This document shows positions 9,191-16,994 of a stretch of 64,000 bases of DNA, piece by piece. Made by a program: the position numbers and the translations under genes. The DNA is taken from contig JAPPAV010000026.1 of assembly GCA_026705345.1 (NCBI GenBank), positions 25,500 to 89,499 on the forward strand. The letters run 5' to 3'. The notes beneath the pieces are model-generated. The model saw nothing but the letters and a program-made list of their open reading frames with translations, was not told where the DNA came from and did no database searches. Numbering within the stretch: position 1 is the stretch's first letter; each line of letters starts with the position of its first letter. The stretch is from Gammaproteobacteria bacterium (GTDB lineage Bacteria > Pseudomonadota > Gammaproteobacteria > Pseudomonadales > Azotimanducaceae).

Positions 9191-10441
9191 TTGGCACCTG
9201 CCACGTCCGATCAAACCGTCGCCGAGACCGACGAGAACAACGCCTGGCGGCTCTCGACGCCCGGCATCGAAGGCTGGAGCCGCACCGCCCGGCCGGACGA
9301 CCCCAACAAGTACTTCATGGTGTCCACGGACGGCCACGTGCAGGAACCCGCCGATCTCTGGCGCACCCGGATCGACAAGCGATTCCGCGATCGTCTGCCC
9401 GGTGTCGCCGTCGATGCGCGGGGCCGGAAGTACCAGAAGACCGAGGGCTTCCGCCCTGTCCGCATCCGCAACATCGTCTTCGACGGGGAAGACCGGTTGC
9501 GCAACGGCGCCGGGGAGACGCCGGAACAGCGCCTCGCCGACCTGGCCGCGGACGGCGTCGATGCGGAGGTGCTCTTCCCGAACAAGGGACTCACCATCTG
9601 GGCAACCCCGGATGCCGAGTTCAGTCAAGCCATGTGCCGCGTGTGGAACGACTGGGCCTGGGAAGTGTTCGGTCCACACAACGACCGGCTATCGCCGATG
9701 GGCTGCATCGCCGCCGCCGATTTAGGCGGGGCGGTGGAAGAGATCCAGCGCGTCGCGGCACTCGGATTCCGCGGTTTGGCGTTGCCCTGCAAACCGGTCT
9801 GGGGACCCCCGGACCACGAGCAGGCGAACTACAACCTGCCCGAGTTCGATCCGCTATGGGCCTGCATCACCGAGGTCGACCTACCCGTCACGTTCCACGT
9901 TTCGACGGGACGCGATCCGCGCACATCCCGGGGCAACGGTGGGGCCGTGGTCAACTACGCGGTCCATTCGCTGGCACCGACCATGGAACCCATCGCCAAT
10001 CTATGTGCTTCCGGCGTTCTCGAGCGATACCCCGACCTGCGCTTCGGCAGCGTCGAGGCGGGTATCGGGTGGGTGCCGTGGACGATCTGGGCGCTCGACG
10101 AGGCTTACCGGAAACACCACATGTTCGTCCGTCCGAAGCTCAAGCGGCTGCCGAGCGACTATTTCCGTCAGTGTGGATTCGCCACCTTCCAGGAGGACAA
10201 ACCCGGACTGGATCTGGCCCGGGAGCACAACCTCGTCGACAACTTCCTCTGGGCCAACGACTATCCGCACCACGAGGGCACCTGGCCCCATTCGGCCGAG
10301 GCGATCGAGCGAACGATGGGGCAACTCAGCGACGCCGAACGGGCGAAGATCCTCGGACTGAACGCCGCCCGGGTGTTCCGCTTCCCGATACCCGAGCGCT
10401 ATCGCAGGCAGGAGGATGTCAGGGCGTTCCTGAACGACTAG
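9191..10441 (+). CDS. Amidohydrolase 2 family metal-dependent hydrolase (paralogue 1)
   Basis: This 416-residue protein resembles the ACMSD/amidohydrolase-2 TIM-barrel enzymes, which hydrolyse or decarboxylate cyclic and aromatic acids using a metal ion. STDGHVQEP near residue 45 takes the place of the DxH metal motif. TFHVSTG provides a mid-barrel His, and WANDYPHHEGTWP near the C-terminus carries the conserved metal Asp region. I chose TTG at 9191 because AAGGGAGA lies 7-8 bases upstream and no ATG fits before the metal motif. Related paralogues lie at 22308 and 45998. The substrate is unknown. Confidence 0.85.
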   Translation: MAPATSDQTVAETDENNAWRLSTPGIEGWSRTARPDDPNKYFMVSTDGHVQEPADLWRTRIDKRFRDRLPGVAVDARGRKYQKTEGFRPVRIRNIVFDGEDRLRNGAGETPEQRLADLAADGVDAEVLFPNKGLTIWATPDAEFSQAMCRVWNDWAWEVFGPHNDRLSPMGCIAAADLGGAVEEIQRVAALGFRGLALPCKPVWGPPDHEQANYNLPEFDPLWACITEVDLPVTFHVSTGRDPRTSRGNGGAVVNYAVHSLAPTMEPIANLCASGVLERYPDLRFGSVEAGIGWVPWTIWALDEAYRKHHMFVRPKLKRLPSDYFRQCGFATFQEDKPGLDLAREHNLVDNFLWANDYPHHEGTWPHSAEAIERTMGQLSDAERAKILGLNAARVFRFPIPERYRRQEDVRAFLND

Positions 10442-10529
10442 CGCACAAGCCCGTTAAGCGTTCGTTCAGCATCCACGTGAGAATATTCGGTGCGAACATT
10501 CGCCCTGCCCTGCATAACAAGGAGACCCG

Positions 10530-10907
10530 ATGACCCCGTTGCGAATCCGCTTCTCGTTGACCTGCGCCGCCGTCGCCACCGCATTGGCCCTAAGCGGATG
10601 CGTGTTCGTGGTCGAGTCCGACTCCCACTACCGCTACGGCAGACTCCATGGCAGCGCGTCCCTGGACGCGATCCAGCCGGGCGTCACGACCCGGGCGTGG
10701 GTCGTCGAAAACCTCGGCCAGCCGAGCAGTACCTACCTGAACGAGGTGGGCAACGAAGTCCTGAGCTACGTGACCGTGCGGGAGCAGGACACCGAGGTGG
10801 CGTTCTTGTTCCTGTTCAACATCGACGTGTCCGAGGAGGAAGTCAAGACGCTGCACGTCGAGATCGAGGAAGATTGGGTCAAGTCGTTCTGGCTTGAACG
10901 TCCGTAG
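10530..10907 (+). CDS. BamE-like (SmpA/OmlA fold) outer-membrane lipoprotein
   Basis: This 125-residue protein has a type II signal peptide with lipobox LSGC (Cys24), so it should be lipidated and moved to the outer membrane. The mature part contains LDAIQPGVTTRAWVVENLG, the typical opening of the small alpha/beta fold of BamE-like lipoproteins, then a strand-rich C-terminus. It is too divergent to call BamE itself. AAGGAG precedes the ATG. The last codons CGT CCG TAG lie inside a palindromic repeat, so the element provides the stop. Confidence 0.8.
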   Translation: MTPLRIRFSLTCAAVATALALSGCVFVVESDSHYRYGRLHGSASLDAIQPGVTTRAWVVENLGQPSSTYLNEVGNEVLSYVTVREQDTEVAFLFLFNIDVSEEEVKTLHVEIEEDWVKSFWLERP

Positions 10908-10983
10908 GGGACGGGCTTGTCCCGTCCCGCCAGTGACACGCCTCAAGGCGATGCGGGCGACCACAAGGGTCGCCCCTACGGAC
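10900..10983. repeat. Palindromic repeat element, copy 3 (best-preserved)
   Basis: The element begins GTCCGTAGGGG and ends CCCCTACGGAC, an 11-base perfect terminal inverted repeat. Inside are two perfect hairpins: GGGACGGG-CTTGT-CCCGTCCC on the left and GGCGACC-ACAAG-GGTCGCC on the right, separated by about 28 bases. Its left end contains the TAG stop (10905-10907) of the lipoprotein gene. Confidence 0.9.
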
Positions 10984-10997
10984 CTGGCCAGGACCGT

Positions 10998-11023
10998 CGT
11001 AGGGGACGGGCTTGTCCCGTCCC
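10998..11023. repeat. Palindromic repeat, left hairpin only (copy 4)
   Basis: A solo CGTAGGGG plus the GGGACGGG-CTTGT-CCCGTCCC hairpin lies 15 bases after copy 3 in the same orientation. The right-hand hairpin is absent. Confidence 0.85.
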
Positions 11024-11039
11024 GTTGCCCATGTTGGTC

Positions 11040-11068
11040 TTGGCGGAGCCGGTGCGACCGTTTAGGAT
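11040..11068 (+). promoter_or_regulatory. Candidate sigma-70-like promoter for cydAB
   Basis: TTGGCG (11040-11045) and TAGGAT (11063-11068) are separated by 17 bases, about 100 bases before cydA. It is the only convincing pair I saw between the repeats and the gene. This is inference from consensus only. Confidence 0.4.
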
Positions 11069-11168
11069 CGGCCGAGTGAGGTGCATCTCTTTCCCTTGAG
11101 TCCCGCTTGTACGACTGCCACGCCCACCAGGGAAGTGACGTTGGCCGCCCGTCAGTGATTGAGTCCCC

Positions 11169-12572
11169 ATGATCGAGACCTTGGATGCCGTGACGCTCGC
11201 GCGCGTGCAGTTCGGCTTCACGATCATGTTTCACATCATCTTCCCGGCATTGTCCATCGGGTTAGCCAGTTACCTGTTGGTCCTGGAGACGCTTTGGCTG
11301 CGTTCGGGCAAGGCGGTCTATCTCAACCTGTTCAGATTCTGGATGAAGATCTTCGCCGTCGCCTTCGGGATGGGCGTGGTGTCGGGAATCGCCATGTCGT
11401 ACCAGTTCGGCACCAACTGGTCTGTCTTTTCCGACAGGGCCGGCCCCGTCATCGGTCCGCTCATGGCCTACGAAGTGCTGACGGCCTTCTTCATGGAGGC
11501 GGGCTTCCTCGGCGTGATGCTCTTCGGCATGGGGCGTGTTTCGAAGTCCCTGCACGTGGTCGCCACCGGCATCGTGGCCGCGGGCACACTGGTATCGGCC
11601 TTTTGGATCCTCGCGGTGAATTCCTGGATGCACACCCCGGCCGGTTTTTCGATCAACGAGGTGGGCCAGTTCGTTCCGGAAGACTGGCTCGCCATCTTGT
11701 TCAACCCGTCGTTTCCCTTTCGCCTCGTACACATGGTCCTCGCCGCCTATCTGACCACCGCCCTCGTTGTCGGTGCGGTTGGCGCCTTTCACCTGTTGCG
11801 GGAGCAAACAAACGCCGAAGCCCGCAAGATGTTCTCAATGGCCATGTGGATGGTCGCAATCGTGGCCCCGCTGCAAGTCGTGGCCGGCGACCTGCACGGG
11901 CTCAACACGCTGGAGCATCAACCCGTCAAGGTGATGGCCATGGAGGGGCACTACGAATCCTATCCTCACGGGGCGCCGCTATTCCTTTTCGGAGTACCCA
12001 ACGACGCGGACCAGCGCCTCGAGAATGCCATCGGTATTCCGGGAATGGCCTCCTTGATCCTGCATCATGATTTGGACCATCCCGTCACAGGGCTAGACAG
12101 CGTGCCCGATGAGGATCAGCCACCGGTAGCCCCTGTGTTCTACTCGTTCCGCATCATGGTGGGGATCGGCTTGCTGATGGTGCTAATGGGTTTGTCCGGC
12201 CTCGTCCAGCGGCTGCGGCGAAGACTGTTCGAGAACCGGGCATTGCTTCGAGCCGCGGTCGCGATGGGCCCGGCGGGGTTTGTCGCCCTCGTCGCAGGCT
12301 GGGTTACCACGGAGGTGGGGCGGCAGCCGTACACCGTCTATGGGCTGTTGTTGACCGGCGACTCGGCCTCGCCCATCGACGCACCCGCCGTCGCGGCTTC
12401 GTTGACCGCGTTCGTCGTCGTCTATTTCATCGTGTTCGGATTCGGCATTTGGTACCTGCTCCGAATGATGCGTCGCGGCCCCGTGGAGGCCGAAACGCGT
12501 CCAAGTGGACGACAGCACACAGGCCCGCATTCGTCACCCATGACGCAACCACTCGGCGACGGCCATGATTGA
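11169..12572 (+). CDS. cydA: Cytochrome bd ubiquinol oxidase subunit I (CioA type)
   Basis: This 467-residue membrane protein carries the haem ligands expected of CydA: His22 (FTIMFHIIFP), a second His near residue 187 (LVHMVLAAY) and the GRQPYTVYG motif late in the chain. With CydB it forms a quinol oxidase in the inner membrane that reduces O2 to water. The short Q-loop and this sequence type are usual for the cyanide-insensitive CIO branch. Its stop overlaps cydB by 8 bases. The C-terminal tail after the last helix is polar and not conserved. Confidence 0.95.
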   Translation: MIETLDAVTLARVQFGFTIMFHIIFPALSIGLASYLLVLETLWLRSGKAVYLNLFRFWMKIFAVAFGMGVVSGIAMSYQFGTNWSVFSDRAGPVIGPLMAYEVLTAFFMEAGFLGVMLFGMGRVSKSLHVVATGIVAAGTLVSAFWILAVNSWMHTPAGFSINEVGQFVPEDWLAILFNPSFPFRLVHMVLAAYLTTALVVGAVGAFHLLREQTNAEARKMFSMAMWMVAIVAPLQVVAGDLHGLNTLEHQPVKVMAMEGHYESYPHGAPLFLFGVPNDADQRLENAIGIPGMASLILHHDLDHPVTGLDSVPDEDQPPVAPVFYSFRIMVGIGLLMVLMGLSGLVQRLRRRLFENRALLRAAVAMGPAGFVALVAGWVTTEVGRQPYTVYGLLLTGDSASPIDAPAVAASLTAFVVVYFIVFGFGIWYLLRMMRRGPVEAETRPSGRQHTGPHSSPMTQPLGDGHD

Positions 12573-13566
12573 TCTCCCGACCGTCTGGGCTCTTATCCTG
12601 GCCTTTGCCGTCTTCACCTACGTCGTACTAGACGGATTCGACCTGGGCATCGGCATCGTCTTCCCCCTGCTCGGTACCGACGACAACCGAGCCAGGGCGA
12701 TGAACAGCGTCGCACCCGTCTGGGACGGCAACGAGACCTGGTTGATTCTCGGCGGCGGGGGATTGTTCGCCGCCTTCCCCCTCGCCTACGCCGTTCTGAT
12801 GCCGGCGTTGTACGCCCCCATGATCGCGATGATCCTGGCGCTGGTATTCCGGGGCGTCGCTTTCGAGTACCGGTGGCGTGACCCGGCGCACAGAACATTC
12901 TGGGATCGTGGTTTCCACCTGGGTTCGCTCGCCGCGACCTGCGCCCAGGGAATCGTGCTCGGTACGATCGTCCAAGGCATCGAGGTGGAGGGCAGATCCT
13001 ATTCAGGCGGTTGGTGGGATTGGTTGAGTCCCTTTTCGGTCATGTGCGGGCTCGCACTAACCGCTGGCTATGGTCTGCTGGGTACGACCTGGCTCGTCCT
13101 CAAGTCAACAGGCGATCTGCGCGAGCGTGCCTATGATCTGGCCCGTATCGCGGGGGTCGCGACGCTCGGGTTCATCGGCGTTGTCAGCCTCTGGATGCCT
13201 TTCCTGTCACCGGAAATCGCGGCACGCTGGTTCACCTTCCCGCAGATTGTCTTTGTCCTGCCGGTCCCTACCCTCACGGCCGGCCTCGCGGCCTTGCTGG
13301 CGTGGGGTCTGATCGCAAAACGGGACGCAATACCGTTTCCCGCTTCGATCGGGCTCTTCGGCTTGTGCTTCGCCGGGCTCGGTATCGGTCTCTACCCCTA
13401 CATCGTGCCCCGCGCGATCAGCATCCAGAAAGCCGCAGCACCTGACGCCAGCCTTCAGTTCATGCTGATCGGCGCGGTGATCCTCCTGCCGATGATCCTG
13501 ACCTACACCGGGTATTCCTACTGGGTCTTTCGGGGCAAGGTCGACCCGGACGCCGGCTATCACTGA
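12565..13566 (+). CDS. cydB: Cytochrome bd ubiquinol oxidase subunit II (CioB type)
   Basis: This 333-residue protein of about eight or nine membrane helices starts at ATG 12565 inside the end of cydA. TYVVLDGFDLGIGI and WDGNETWLILGGG near the N-terminus are diagnostic for CydB. It pairs with CydA and helps bind the quinol-oxidising haem core. Its TGA shares a base with the ATG of the following 48-residue gene, so the three are translationally coupled. Confidence 0.95.
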   Translation: MIDLPTVWALILAFAVFTYVVLDGFDLGIGIVFPLLGTDDNRARAMNSVAPVWDGNETWLILGGGGLFAAFPLAYAVLMPALYAPMIAMILALVFRGVAFEYRWRDPAHRTFWDRGFHLGSLAATCAQGIVLGTIVQGIEVEGRSYSGGWWDWLSPFSVMCGLALTAGYGLLGTTWLVLKSTGDLRERAYDLARIAGVATLGFIGVVSLWMPFLSPEIAARWFTFPQIVFVLPVPTLTAGLAALLAWGLIAKRDAIPFPASIGLFGLCFAGLGIGLYPYIVPRAISIQKAAAPDASLQFMLIGAVILLPMILTYTGYSYWVFRGKVDPDAGYH

Positions 13567-13712
13567 TGTTCAAGCGTGTCGGTAAAGAGCTCGACCACAT
13601 CGACAAGACCGGACCGAAGGAGATCGTCTGGTTCATCGTGCTTTGGATTCTCGGCGTGGCTGGCGTCGGTGTCCTGGCCGTGGTGATCAGGCTCGTTCTT
13701 GGCGCGTGGTGA
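13566..13712 (+). CDS. Small DUF2474-like subunit of the bd oxidase
   Basis: This 48-residue protein starts at ATG 13566, overlapping the cydB stop (TGATG). A charged N-terminus is followed by one membrane helix, WFIVLWILGVAGVGVLAVV, then RLVLGAW. Tiny single-helix proteins of the DUF2474 type commonly follow cioAB genes, as CydX follows cydAB in enterobacteria, and help stabilise the oxidase. Position, size and the W...LW..GV...G..A..IR pattern support the call. Confidence 0.8.
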   Translation: MFKRVGKELDHIDKTGPKEIVWFIVLWILGVAGVGVLAVVIRLVLGAW

Positions 13713-13736
13713 GGCCGTGTAGCGCCCGAGTGCCGC

Positions 13737-13806
13737 GTCGTCTGCGGGACGGGACAACGCCGCCACGGCTCGTGCCTCGCCGTCTGGCCCCAGCCCCCAC
13801 CAACGC
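13737..13806. repeat. Partial repeat element with 55-base insert (copy 5, minus orientation)
   Basis: Read on the minus strand, this contains a GGTGGGGGCTGGGGCCAG-type block, then GACGGCGAGGCACGAGC and GGCGGCGTTGTCCCGTCCC. The same block occurs at 45234-45290 with a few mismatches. Only the right arm of the GGGACGGG hairpin remains here. Confidence 0.8.
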
Positions 13807-13834
13807 CAGACTCGCCAATTGCAGTCCCCGACCG

Positions 13835-14197
13835 CTAGACGTCTTCGATAACGCGGTACCACTCCCAGCGCAAGCCGTCGGGTTCCCGGGCCCAGACCTT
13901 GTTCTGGCGGGCGTGGCAGCACGTGGTGTCGTTCTCGTTGAAGTGCTGGATGCCGCCCGCGCTGACGCGCTGCCTAGCCTCGCCGACGTCGACATCATCG
14001 AACACCTCGACGCCGAGATGGTTCAAGCGTTCCGGCGCATCCGGCTCTTCGAACAGCACGAGCTTCAAGGGCGGCTCGTCGATCGCGAAGTTGGCGTAAC
14101 CCGGCCTCACCTTCGTGGGCGCGACGCCGAACATCTTCGAATAGAAGTCCACAGCCGAGTCGAGGTCATCGACGTTGAGCGCGAGTTGCAAGCGCAT
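13835..14197 (-). CDS. ArsI/CadI-like VOC metalloprotein
   Basis: This 120-residue VOC-fold protein begins MRLQLALNVDDLDSAVDFYS, like the ArsI/CadI group. The vicinal cysteine pair TTCC (residues 91-94), the metal His in RLNHLGVEV and the Glu in WEWYR match that family. Members cleave C-As bonds in organoarsenicals or answer to cadmium. No ars operon is nearby, so the native role is uncertain. Its ATG shares one base with the stop of the upstream DUF4920 gene, so the two are coupled. Confidence 0.8.
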   Translation of the reverse strand: MRLQLALNVDDLDSAVDFYSKMFGVAPTKVRPGYANFAIDEPPLKLVLFEEPDAPERLNHLGVEVFDDVDVGEARQRVSAGGIQHFNENDTTCCHARQNKVWAREPDGLRWEWYRVIEDV

Positions 14198-14679
14198 CAC
14201 GACGCTCCGGCAGCAGGAGGTTCCCAAAGTTCCACGCCTCGGGCCACGAAGCTGATCTGATCCGCCGTCCCGTCCGGCTGCTTTTGCACGGTCGCGCCTT
14301 CGCCGACGAGGTGGTCGACGTCGCGCTTCGACAACCGCTCCCGAACGAACTCGCCTTCGAGGCGGGCCGTCCAACCCATCGAGTCCTTCGGCACGAAGAA
14401 GCCGTAGTTCTCGAACGTCACCCGCACACCGCGGCTCTCGCCCGATGGCATCAACTCCAACCAGCATCCTTTCACCTGGCAGACCTTGTCGACCTTGCCC
14501 TCGACGACCACGGATTGACCGATGTGTGCCTCGGGAGAGGCGATGGCGCTTTTGAGATCAACGATCGGGGAGTCGCCAATCGCCGCGCCACGGCGAACGA
14601 TGTCGTCCGCAAGCGTCGGAAGGCCAATGGCAGTCAAGAGAACCGGGGCAAGCAAACCGGGCCAACGAATAAGACTCAT
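14197..14679 (-). CDS. Periplasmic DUF4920 family protein
   Basis: This protein of about 160 residues starts with a signal peptide (MSLIRWPGLLAPVLLTAIG, cleaved near TLADD). The mature part has GQSVVVEGKVDKVCQVKGCW, an OB-fold-like region with two cysteines in the CxxxGCW context that marks DUF4920. Function is unknown; metal or redox roles have been suggested from the Cys pair. I prefer ATG 14679 to the upstream TTG at 14697. Confidence 0.78.
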   Translation of the reverse strand: MSLIRWPGLLAPVLLTAIGLPTLADDIVRRGAAIGDSPIVDLKSAIASPEAHIGQSVVVEGKVDKVCQVKGCWLELMPSGESRGVRVTFENYGFFVPKDSMGWTARLEGEFVRERLSKRDVDHLVGEGATVQKQPDGTADQISFVARGVELWEPPAAGAS

Positions 14680-14762
14680 AGCAGTCACCAAAGCCAAAGT
14701 GCTGGCCTGAACATATAGCCGTCCGCTTCAGCCATCAAGCATCGGCCAAGCGCCGCCCGCGT

Positions 14763-15509
14763 TCACTTCTTGTCCGACAACTCGAACGTCACCGGTACCA
14801 TGACGACAATCTCGGTCTCGGACATCCCGTTGGGAAACGGTGGCAGCGGCTGGGCACGCGCCAACATCGACAACGCGGCTTCATCGAACTCCGGAAAAGG
14901 GGCGGACCGCGCTATCCGGGCATCCAATACACCACCTGATCGGTCCACGACCAAACGCAACCTCGCCGTACCTTCCCGCCCCTGGCGCCGCGCCGAAATC
15001 GGGTAGCTCTTGTAACGGTTCAGATGCGCGGCCAATACCCCGGCGTAGAATCGTCGCAGTCCCACGTTCCCGCCCGCCGATTGGGAAGACGCGCCGGCCG
15101 CTTGGCCCCGTTGGCGCGACGTGCTCGGCGGTGGCGACGGTTGCGGACGGGCGGCTGGAATCTCCACCGACGCGACCGGCGGCACATCGCTCGCTGGTGC
15201 ACTCGCTTCGATGATCGGTGTCGGCGCCGGCGGCAACTCGGGCTCGGGCACCGGCTCACTCACCGGCGGTGGTTCCGGTTCGGGTGTCGGTTCGGGTTCC
15301 GGCGGTGGCTCGGGCTCTTCAGGTTCGGGTTCCACTTCCGGCGCAGGATCCGCGGCGTCGCCTAGGTCGCCGAGAAGCCCCAGCCCGATCTCAACGCCCT
15401 GCTCACCCGGTCCGCGAGCACCTTCCAGCGGCGGCCAGGCGACGAGCAAAGCGCCATGCAGGAGCAACGACGCGCCGAACGCCACCAGCCATTGACGAGC
15501 GTTCTGCAT
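14763..15509 (-). CDS. tonB: TonB energy-transducing protein
   Basis: This 248-residue protein has one N-terminal membrane helix (WLVAFGASLLLHGALLVAW). A long Pro/Glu spacer follows with repeated PEPE and PPPEPEP units (about residues 65-110), which spans the periplasm. The C-terminal domain has YPISARRQGREGTARLRLVVD, the TonB box-binding fold. It passes proton-motive energy from ExbB/ExbD to outer-membrane receptors. The ATG shares one base with the exbD stop. It is the last gene of the receptor-exbB-exbD-exbD-tonB run. Confidence 0.92.
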   Translation of the reverse strand: MQNARQWLVAFGASLLLHGALLVAWPPLEGARGPGEQGVEIGLGLLGDLGDAADPAPEVEPEPEEPEPPPEPEPTPEPEPPPVSEPVPEPELPPAPTPIIEASAPASDVPPVASVEIPAARPQPSPPPSTSRQRGQAAGASSQSAGGNVGLRRFYAGVLAAHLNRYKSYPISARRQGREGTARLRLVVDRSGGVLDARIARSAPFPEFDEAALSMLARAQPLPPFPNGMSETEIVVMVPVTFELSDKK

Positions 15510-15916
15510 CAGCTGGGGTTCGGCGTCGTGGCGAGCGCCGCGCGCGAAGCACCCGCGCGAAGGAGTTCCTCCAGGATGGCCTCGAGTCTCGTGACTTCGA
15601 GGTCGGCATCGGCCTTGACGAGAATGTCGCGCCCGTCCGGGTTGCTGGCCGTCAAGGCAGACACCAGTTCCTCGAGCGGAACGGCTTCGCCTTCGAGGTA
15701 GACGGTCCCGTCCGTGACCACGACCAACTCCAACCGCCCCACCGCAGGCACGGTCTCGCTGATCGACACCGGCGGCGCGACCCGTACCGCGTCCGAACGC
15801 TGGATCTGTCCCGCGATCATGAAGAACGCGAGCAGCAGGAACACCACGTTGATTAGCGGGACCAGGCCATGGTCGCCCCGGGGACGATCCGGGTTCGAAT
15901 GCGCACCGATGATCAC
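15509..15916 (-). CDS. exbD: ExbD/TolR family protein (second copy)
   Basis: This 135-residue protein has a single N-terminal helix, LVPLINVVFLLLAFFMIAG. An Asn stands where most ExbD proteins have the proton-carrying Asp (LIDVVFLL in the upstream copy). A periplasmic alpha/beta domain follows. The missing Asp suggests this copy is a structural partner of the other ExbD in a mixed dimer. It overlaps the upstream exbD by 4 bases (ATGA) and tonB by one base. Confidence 0.88.
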   Translation of the reverse strand: MIIGAHSNPDRPRGDHGLVPLINVVFLLLAFFMIAGQIQRSDAVRVAPPVSISETVPAVGRLELVVVTDGTVYLEGEAVPLEELVSALTASNPDGRDILVKADADLEVTRLEAILEELLRAGASRAALATTPNPS

Positions 15917-16311
15917 GATTCGGTCTTCGCCAGCGAGACCTGGGCCGCGCCGGCACGCCGCAACCGGTCCACGACATCGACTAGCGTCTGTGTACGCATT
16001 CCCGGGAATCCACGCACCGCGAAGACCGCCTCAGGCCTTTCGCCGACGAACGCCGCCAACGCCGACGCGTCGTCAGTGAGGTAGCGATTCCCCTCGATCT
16101 GGATGGCCCGTCCCTCCTCGACGACTTGCACAATGAGTAACTCCGTGGGTACCACGGGTTCTCCGGGCACCGGGAATGACACGTCGATCTGCCGCCAGGG
16201 AACGAATCCTGTGGTCAGCATGAAGAACAGCAGCAGGATGAAAACCACGTCGATGAGGGGTGCCAACCGTACACCCCGGCGCCGTCGGCGAAACATCGCC
16301 AGAAACCGCAC
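15913..16311 (-). CDS. exbD: ExbD/TolR family protein (first copy)
   Basis: The helix LAPLIDVVFILLLFFMLTTG keeps the proton-translocating Asp. It is followed by a periplasmic domain of about 95 residues. With ExbB it forms the inner-membrane motor for TonB. I start it at GTG 16311, directly after the exbB stop. A TTG at 16338 would overlap exbB by 26 bases, and an ATG at 16293 is also possible. Confidence 0.88.
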   Translation of the reverse strand: MRFLAMFRRRRRGVRLAPLIDVVFILLLFFMLTTGFVPWRQIDVSFPVPGEPVVPTELLIVQVVEEGRAIQIEGNRYLTDDASALAAFVGERPEAVFAVRGFPGMRTQTLVDVVDRLRRAGAAQVSLAKTES

Positions 16312-16312
16312 G

Positions 16313-16939
16313 TCAGCCGTCTTTCCCGTGCCGATCAAACTCGAGGAAGACCTGGGTTACGGCGTCGTTCATCCGCATCGCCACACGCTCGACCTTGCGT
16401 TCCATCCAGTTGTGGACGGCGATCACCGGAATCGCAACGCCGAGACCAACGGCCGTCGTGAGCAGAGCCTGCCAGATGCCGCTCGACAGCGTCGACGGAT
16501 CCACCTGTGCGCCCGCGACCTCCATTTGCTGGAAGGCGACGATCATGCCGAGCACGGTACCGAGGAGTCCGAGCAGCGGACTCAGGGTCCCGATGCCGTC
16601 GAGTGCCGGCAGGTGCGCACGCAGACGATTCAGATGCACGGTCGCGAGGCGGTCCACCTCCTGCCGGACCATGTCGTCGTCGATCCCGTTCATGAGTTCG
16701 TCCATGGACAGCGCCACGACGACGGAGACCGGATGTTCGGAGTCTAGGGAACGACGCGCCTCGTCCCAGTCGGCGGCGCGCCACCGGTGCAACGCGGTGT
16801 CGACATCCGGACAAGTCTCCGGCCGTTCTCGACCGAACTGCCAGACCTTGAGCATGACGATGGCCAACGCCGCGACCGAAACGGCCAGCAGCACCCACAG
16901 CACCGGGCCACCGGCAGCAAGGAAATCCGTACTAGGCAA
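16313..16939 (-). CDS. exbB: ExbB/MotA/TolQ family proton-channel protein
   Basis: This 208-residue protein has three membrane helices. The first is near residues 8-30. The second and third contain LDGIGTLSPLLGLLGTVLGMI and a TTAVGLGVAIPVIAVHNW region, the standard ExbB motifs. It forms the pentameric channel around the ExbD pair. A TTG start at 16939 follows GAGAGACC. It lies 55 bases after the receptor gene. Confidence 0.9.
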   Translation of the reverse strand: MPSTDFLAAGGPVLWVLLAVSVAALAIVMLKVWQFGRERPETCPDVDTALHRWRAADWDEARRSLDSEHPVSVVVALSMDELMNGIDDDMVRQEVDRLATVHLNRLRAHLPALDGIGTLSPLLGLLGTVLGMIVAFQQMEVAGAQVDPSTLSSGIWQALLTTAVGLGVAIPVIAVHNWMERKVERVAMRMNDAVTQVFLEFDRHGKDG

Positions 16940-16994
16940 GTGTCGGTCTCTCAGACGCCGACGCGCGGGCGGTCAAGCCTGTCGTACGATCACC

